Shown one piece after another: positions 5,431 to 8,679 of a stretch of 8,679 bases of DNA. Positions within the stretch are counted from its first letter, which is position 1; every line of letters starts with the position of its first letter. Below the pieces are notes generated by a model. That model saw nothing but the letters and a program-made list of their open reading frames with translations. It was not told where the DNA came from and ran no database searches. Made by a program: the position numbers and the translations under genes. Source of the DNA: an uncultured Tannerella sp. (lineage in GTDB: Bacteria > Bacteroidota > Bacteroidia > Bacteroidales > Tannerellaceae); the NCBI GenBank assembly GCA_938036405.1, contig CALHPT010000348.1:1-8679 (forward strand), in the 5' to 3' direction.

Positions 5431-6132
5431 ATGACAATTGTAGAAGCAATCAAGAAAGCACTCAAAGAGCAAGGCGTAAGCGAGAGCCACACCGAAAGAG
5501 TGCAGAAGGCTTTTGGTGTGAGCGCCGTGGACGGCGTCGCATCCGCCGTAAAGGCCTTCAAAGAACACATGCTCCCAGCCATCGAAGAGGCCGGGAAAGC
5601 AGCCACAGAGAAGGCATCGAGCGAGGCGCGTAAGACTGCCATCGCGGATTACGAAAAGGCGCACGGCTTGAAAGATGGCAAGCCCATCGCGCCGGACCCC
5701 ACGCAGCCCATCCCGCAGAAACCATTCGGAAACACAGCCCCAACCGGAGACAACGCAGAACTGGCAGAACTGAATAAGCAGCTGCAAGAGATCCGGTCGA
5801 AGATCGCCAAGTCAGAAGCCGAAGCGGCCAACGCTGCACGCCTTTCCGAGGCAAAGGCGGCCATTCAAAAAGCCGGTTTGCCGGAATCGTGGGTGTCACG
5901 AATCAACACCGCCGCAGATGCTTCGATCGAAGAGCAAGTGAAGACGCTCGGAGATGAACTTACAGCCATCCGGCAAGAAGCGATCAATCAGAACGTGGCC
6001 TCTGGCGGTATGCGATCCATGCCCGCAGAAAGCACAGCGCGCACGGCCGAAGACTGGGCAAACTTCATGAATCAGACCATGGATCAGAGCTCTGAAAAAG
6101 GTACGGCAGCTTTTAATACGGGCTCCGAATAA
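5431..6132 (+). CDS. Scaffold-like head assembly protein
   Basis: The 233-residue product is rich in Ala, Glu, Lys and Gln with no hydrophobic core segments. Residues about 1-80 are helical, 85-108 are a Pro-rich hinge (PIAPDPTQPIPQKPFGN), and 110-195 look like coiled coil (AELAELNKQLQEIRSKIAKS, then EEQVKTLGDELTAIRQE). The C-terminus is polar and probably flexible. This composition and the position two genes before the major capsid gene fit a scaffolding protein that guides procapsid assembly and is then removed. I see no protease motif in it. The start at 5431 follows CAACAACAAACACCCAACAA. The function is inferred from composition and place; another minor head component is the alternative. 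Confidence 0.55.
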   Translation: MTIVEAIKKALKEQGVSESHTERVQKAFGVSAVDGVASAVKAFKEHMLPAIEEAGKAATEKASSEARKTAIADYEKAHGLKDGKPIAPDPTQPIPQKPFGNTAPTGDNAELAELNKQLQEIRSKIAKSEAEAANAARLSEAKAAIQKAGLPESWVSRINTAADASIEEQVKTLGDELTAIRQEAINQNVASGGMRSMPAESTARTAEDWANFMNQTMDQSSEKGTAAFNTGSE

Positions 6133-6167
6133 ACGAATCACAACTAACATTCTAACAGTAAGACATT

Positions 6168-6779
6168 ATGCCATTTTTAAGTCAAGAGCGAGAATTTCAG
6201 TACAAGCCCGGCATCGTGAAGGAGCTGGAAGACGTAGTAGGAGGCGGAACGATTGACCGCAGCGAGCTCAGAACAGCCGTATTCTCTAACGGTCTGGCCG
6301 ATGAATTGCCGCCGATCACCCCGGTGGTGAAAGATCCCGCCACAGGCTTCTACCATGTGGTAAAGACGGCGCGCGTCTATGAAGCCGCCTCGGCAGCCAA
6401 GTACAAGGTGGAAAAGAAACACTTCTTCGCCGTTGGTGACGCCGTAACCCTCGGAGGCGCCTTTGATAAGGCCTCCGATGTGATCAAGGATATCGACAAA
6501 AGCGACCCCAAGTTTGACACCATCACGCTGGCCGACACTATTGGCGCCGCCGCAAAGGGGGATGTGCTTGTGCTCGCTAAGGACAAACAGGCTGCCGGCA
6601 ACGCCGTGCCTAAGTACGGAGACAAGGAGAGCGAAGTCTTTTTGACAAAGAACAAGGTGAATCTCACGGTTGCTAACCAGAGCTGTGGGCTGCTTGTGAG
6701 GGGGACTGTGACCGAGGCTTCGATGCTGTTTCCGCTCGACAAGGCCTTGAAGGAACGCACGCGCATTCGCTTTGTGTAA
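6168..6779 (+). CDS. Head fiber/decoration-like protein
   Basis: The 203-residue product has a short N-terminal arm with a YKPG motif, a middle segment (residues about 75-135) with FFAVGDAVTLGG and the repeated pattern I-x-x-I-D...TITLADTIGAAAKGDVLVLA, and a C-terminal beta-rich part ending ALKERTRIRFV. The GDxV...I...aakGDvL pattern is one I associate with the phage head fiber protein family (phi29 gp8.5-like) found beside capsid genes in Bacteroidales phages. In lambda the order is scaffold (Nu3), decoration (D), capsid (E); this gene holds the D position between scaffold-like and E-like genes. It would bind the outer capsid surface. The start follows CACAACTAACATTCTAACAG plus a short spacer, and the gene lies 22 bp before the capsid gene. 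Confidence 0.6.
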   Translation: MPFLSQEREFQYKPGIVKELEDVVGGGTIDRSELRTAVFSNGLADELPPITPVVKDPATGFYHVVKTARVYEAASAAKYKVEKKHFFAVGDAVTLGGAFDKASDVIKDIDKSDPKFDTITLADTIGAAAKGDVLVLAKDKQAAGNAVPKYGDKESEVFLTKNKVNLTVANQSCGLLVRGTVTEASMLFPLDKALKERTRIRFV

Positions 6780-6801
6780 TCAGTAACGACTAACAACAAC
6801 A

Positions 6802-7962
6802 ATGGAAAGAAGTATTTTATCGTTGGTAAACCAAGCCAACCTCGAGGGACGATTGAGATCCAATCCAATCCCCATGTTTTTCCCGAACTTCTTTGGAATC
6901 AAAGAAGTCAGCACCTTGACCTGGAAAACACTCGTCGGAGAACAAGGTGTCCCCGTAATTGCAGACGTGATCAGCTTCGATTCGCCCTCGCCAGAAAAGA
7001 GTCGGGAGGTGATTCGGAAGCTGTCTGGCGACATTCCGAAGATCTCGATGAAGTTCTCCATGAACGAGTCGGATCTGAACGAATATATCCGACTTCAATC
7101 GGACGTCCGAAACGACGCCCGGTTGCGATCTTTGCTTGATCTCGCATTCAAGGATACGGATCGAGCCTATAATGGCGTCAGAGGTCGCATTGAATGGATG
7201 GCCTTGCAGCTGCTCTCGCGTGGTGGGTTCATGCTGAATCCGACCAACAACAACGGCATCATAACCACGGCATTCGTTGGCTGTGGTATGCCCAACGAGA
7301 ATCGCCGCGTAAGCACAGCCGACTGGTCGAACGCGAACACAGCGGACGGCTTGCAGGACATCGCAGACGCTGTCGATATGGCCTTCCAAAAGGGCCGCAG
7401 TATTCGATACGTAGTGATGCGCGCTGACGATTTCTCGCTTTTGAGAAAACAGAAGTCTACGATTGAGGCCTTGAAGGGTTGGCTGAACCAATCCGGCAAG
7501 CTCGCGCCCTCTTTCAAGGTGATCAACAACTATCTCGCAGATCAAGAGTTCCCCGTCGAGATTAAGCTCGTTAGACCTGCCGTGAGGATAGAGAATGCCG
7601 CACACGAACGCAAGACCGTTTGCCCGTGGGAACGTAAGCGCATCGCACTCCTGGAGGACCTGAGAGTGGGCGATATTCAGCACGGTCCGATCGCCTCTGA
7701 GACGCTGGCCTCTATGCGTCAAAATGCACTGATGGTGAAGAAAGACTTTGTTTTGGTATCCAAGTGGTCGGAGCCGGAGCCGGTGAAGGAGTGGACAAAG
7801 GCTGAAGCCAACGCCATGCCTGTGATCAACGACCCCGAGGGACTTTTTATTCTGAAAGCCGACGGAACAACCTGGAATGACGACACGGAAGGTACGGACA
7901 ATGTCCCGGCAATGCTGCTAGGAGAAACGGTGAAGCCTGAATCGCTTACCATCGAGGAGTAA
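6802..7962 (+). CDS. Major capsid protein (lambda gpE-like, HK97 fold)
   Basis: The 386-residue product has the outline of the Phage_cap_E family: an N-terminal segment with FFGIKEVSTLTWKTL, then GVPVIADVISFDSPSP, then GDIPKISMKFSMNESDLNEY, a long helix with an R-x-R-IEWMALQLLSRGGF motif (about residues 125-142), and a C-terminal half with RPAVRI...LEDLRVGDIQHGP and a VLVSKWSEPEPV strand near 320. The length is close to lambda gpE and relatives. It forms the icosahedral shell. The last 55 or so residues are acidic and loose (NDDTEGTD, TIEE) and may be a surface extension. The start follows CGACTAACAACAACA. It is followed after 24 bp by the first connector candidate, so it belongs to the same transcript as its neighbours. 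Confidence 0.85.
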   Translation: MERSILSLVNQANLEGRLRSNPIPMFFPNFFGIKEVSTLTWKTLVGEQGVPVIADVISFDSPSPEKSREVIRKLSGDIPKISMKFSMNESDLNEYIRLQSDVRNDARLRSLLDLAFKDTDRAYNGVRGRIEWMALQLLSRGGFMLNPTNNNGIITTAFVGCGMPNENRRVSTADWSNANTADGLQDIADAVDMAFQKGRSIRYVVMRADDFSLLRKQKSTIEALKGWLNQSGKLAPSFKVINNYLADQEFPVEIKLVRPAVRIENAAHERKTVCPWERKRIALLEDLRVGDIQHGPIASETLASMRQNALMVKKDFVLVSKWSEPEPVKEWTKAEANAMPVINDPEGLFILKADGTTWNDDTEGTDNVPAMLLGETVKPESLTIEE

Positions 7963-7986
7963 CACAAGCCGAACACAGATAGCGAA

Positions 7987-8316
7987 ATGAAAACGATCAA
8001 AGACGCCATTCTAGCTTATCCGGGCGTAGCCGACGGGGGGGATTTCCTCCCTGTCGTGCTTACCGACCGCGGGTTGGACGGAGACGCAGACTATACGGCT
8101 GAGTCGCGCCGCGCGGTGCGCTTGGCCGTGGCTGATGTCTACGCTATGATTGGCGGCTTACCAAATTTCACAGAGTACAAACTTTCCATGTCTTATGACC
8201 GGGTATGGTACCGGAATAAGGCCAGCGAGTTGTACCGTGAAAATGGAGAAAGCGAAAAAGCTACCCGGTTAGGTGGGGCGTTTGTTCCGCGTGGCAGAAG
8301 TCCAAAGACATGGTAG
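7987..8316 (+). CDS. Small head-tail connector-like protein (DUF6706-like)
   Basis: The 109-residue product begins MKTIKDAILAYPGVADGGDF, then LTDRGLDGDADYTAESRRAV, an Ala-rich helix (RLAVADVYAMIGGLPNF) and a C-terminal SYDRVWYRNKASELYREN segment. The RGLDGDADYT motif followed by a helix and a YGE/NGE-type end matches what I remember of DUF6706 proteins in Bacteroidota phages, which sit right after the capsid gene. Position suggests an adaptor fitted to the portal, like other small helical connector proteins. It overlaps the next gene by 7 bp, suggesting coupled translation. The family name is from memory; the connector role is inferred. Confidence 0.55.
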   Translation: MKTIKDAILAYPGVADGGDFLPVVLTDRGLDGDADYTAESRRAVRLAVADVYAMIGGLPNFTEYKLSMSYDRVWYRNKASELYRENGESEKATRLGGAFVPRGRSPKTW

Positions 8317-8630
8317 CCAGACGTCCGCTTTCGCATGCCGCTGAGGTTATTGTCAGCGTCGATGGTCGTGTCGAAAACGGCGAATGGGTGGAGGGTGCAA
8401 CGCGCTCGATACCCATCACCGGCCGTTTTGATCACTCTAATAGCAGCCGCCACGTATTAAAAAGAGACAGTAACGGGAATTTGCTCGAGGTGTACGGTGA
8501 GTATTACACCAATGTCCGCGCACCAGAAGAGGCTCTAAAATCGCCCGTACTGCATATCCCTGGACTTGGCATCTATCGTCCAATCATTGCGTGGGAGAAT
8601 TATCAGACTCACTCTGTGATCTACGTATGA
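8310..8630 (+). CDS. Small head-closure/tail-junction candidate, unrecognised
   Basis: The 106-residue product starts inside the previous gene (7-bp overlap) and ends in an ATGA overlap with the next. It is mostly beta-rich: VIVSVDGRVENGEWVEG, SIPITGRF, then NLLEVYGEYYTNVRAPEE and HIPGLGIYRPIIAWENYQTH at the C-terminus. I do not recognise a named domain. Size, beta character and order (capsid, small helical protein, this) are as expected for a head-closure/stopper protein. The tight overlaps with both neighbours show translational coupling in one operon. An early tail protein is the alternative. Confidence 0.5.
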   Translation: MVARRPLSHAAEVIVSVDGRVENGEWVEGATRSIPITGRFDHSNSSRHVLKRDSNGNLLEVYGEYYTNVRAPEEALKSPVLHIPGLGIYRPIIAWENYQTHSVIYV

Positions 8631-8679
8631 ACCTAACAGCGAAAAAGACAGGTCTGAAACCTCTGTGGACGAAGCAGCA
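8627..8679 (+). CDS. Start of a further phage gene, cut by the window end
   Basis: ATG at 8627 overlaps the previous stop as ATGA. Seventeen codons are visible (MNLTAKKTGLKPLWTKQ), with no stop before the window ends. The gene order suggests a head-tail junction or tail completion protein, but the visible part is too short to identify. Confidence 0.55.
   Translation, partial: MNLTAKKTGLKPLWTKQ

Noticed and set aside
5234..5434. 66-codon + frame before the scaffold gene
   Set aside because: It runs through the candidate promoter and the A/C-rich leader, and its end is Gln/Thr/Asn-rich leader translation.
6817..7722. 301-codon open frame on the minus strand across the capsid gene
   Set aside because: It is antisense to a well-supported capsid gene with no domain pattern.

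Overview
The window is part of a tailed-phage genome, most likely a prophage of a Bacteroidota host (Bacteroidales-like). The host call rests on three things: start codons lack Shine-Dalgarno sequences and follow A/C-rich leaders of the CAACAA type; two candidate promoters fit the Bacteroides TAnnTTTG -7 box; and several proteins resemble families common in Bacteroidales prophages. A genus cannot be fixed from sequence alone. All genes but one are on the + strand.

Layout. (1) 1-370 is an array of eight 41-bp repeats flanked by a 27-bp inverted repeat. (2) 536-2605 is a compact lysis cassette: a candidate unimolecular spanin (lipoprotein signal plus C-terminal membrane helix), a small multi-span holin-like protein, and a glucosaminidase-like endolysin with a Pro-rich linker and a C-terminal SH3-like tail. 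A GC-rich hairpin follows it. (3) 2675-4597 encodes a 640-residue MuF-type minor head protein whose C-terminal third is an R-S-E (ExE) ADP-ribosyltransferase domain. A 137-residue antisense gene (4511-4924) overlaps its last 87 bp and is a good candidate for the cognate immunity gene. (4) 4925-5430 holds no convincing gene, but has candidate promoters, a hairpin and a 13-bp direct repeat. (5) 5431 onward is a head-assembly run: scaffold-like protein, head fiber/decoration-like protein, lambda-gpE-type major capsid protein, two small connector/closure candidates, and the first 17 codons of another gene.

How it works together (inference). The head genes make the capsid shell, and the MuF protein would be packaged or attached at the portal vertex, carrying an ADP-ribosylating toxin domain as in phage-encoded MuF polymorphic toxins. 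The antisense gene, with a possible promoter of its own, would protect the lysogen. The lysis cassette would open the inner membrane, cleave peptidoglycan and fuse inner and outer membranes. Terminase and portal genes are not in the window.

The strongest candidate for a little-described system is the MuF-ADP-ribosyltransferase/antisense-immunity pair. Next are the repeat array with inverted ends and the candidate u-spanin. All functional calls are from reading the sequence; no database search was run.
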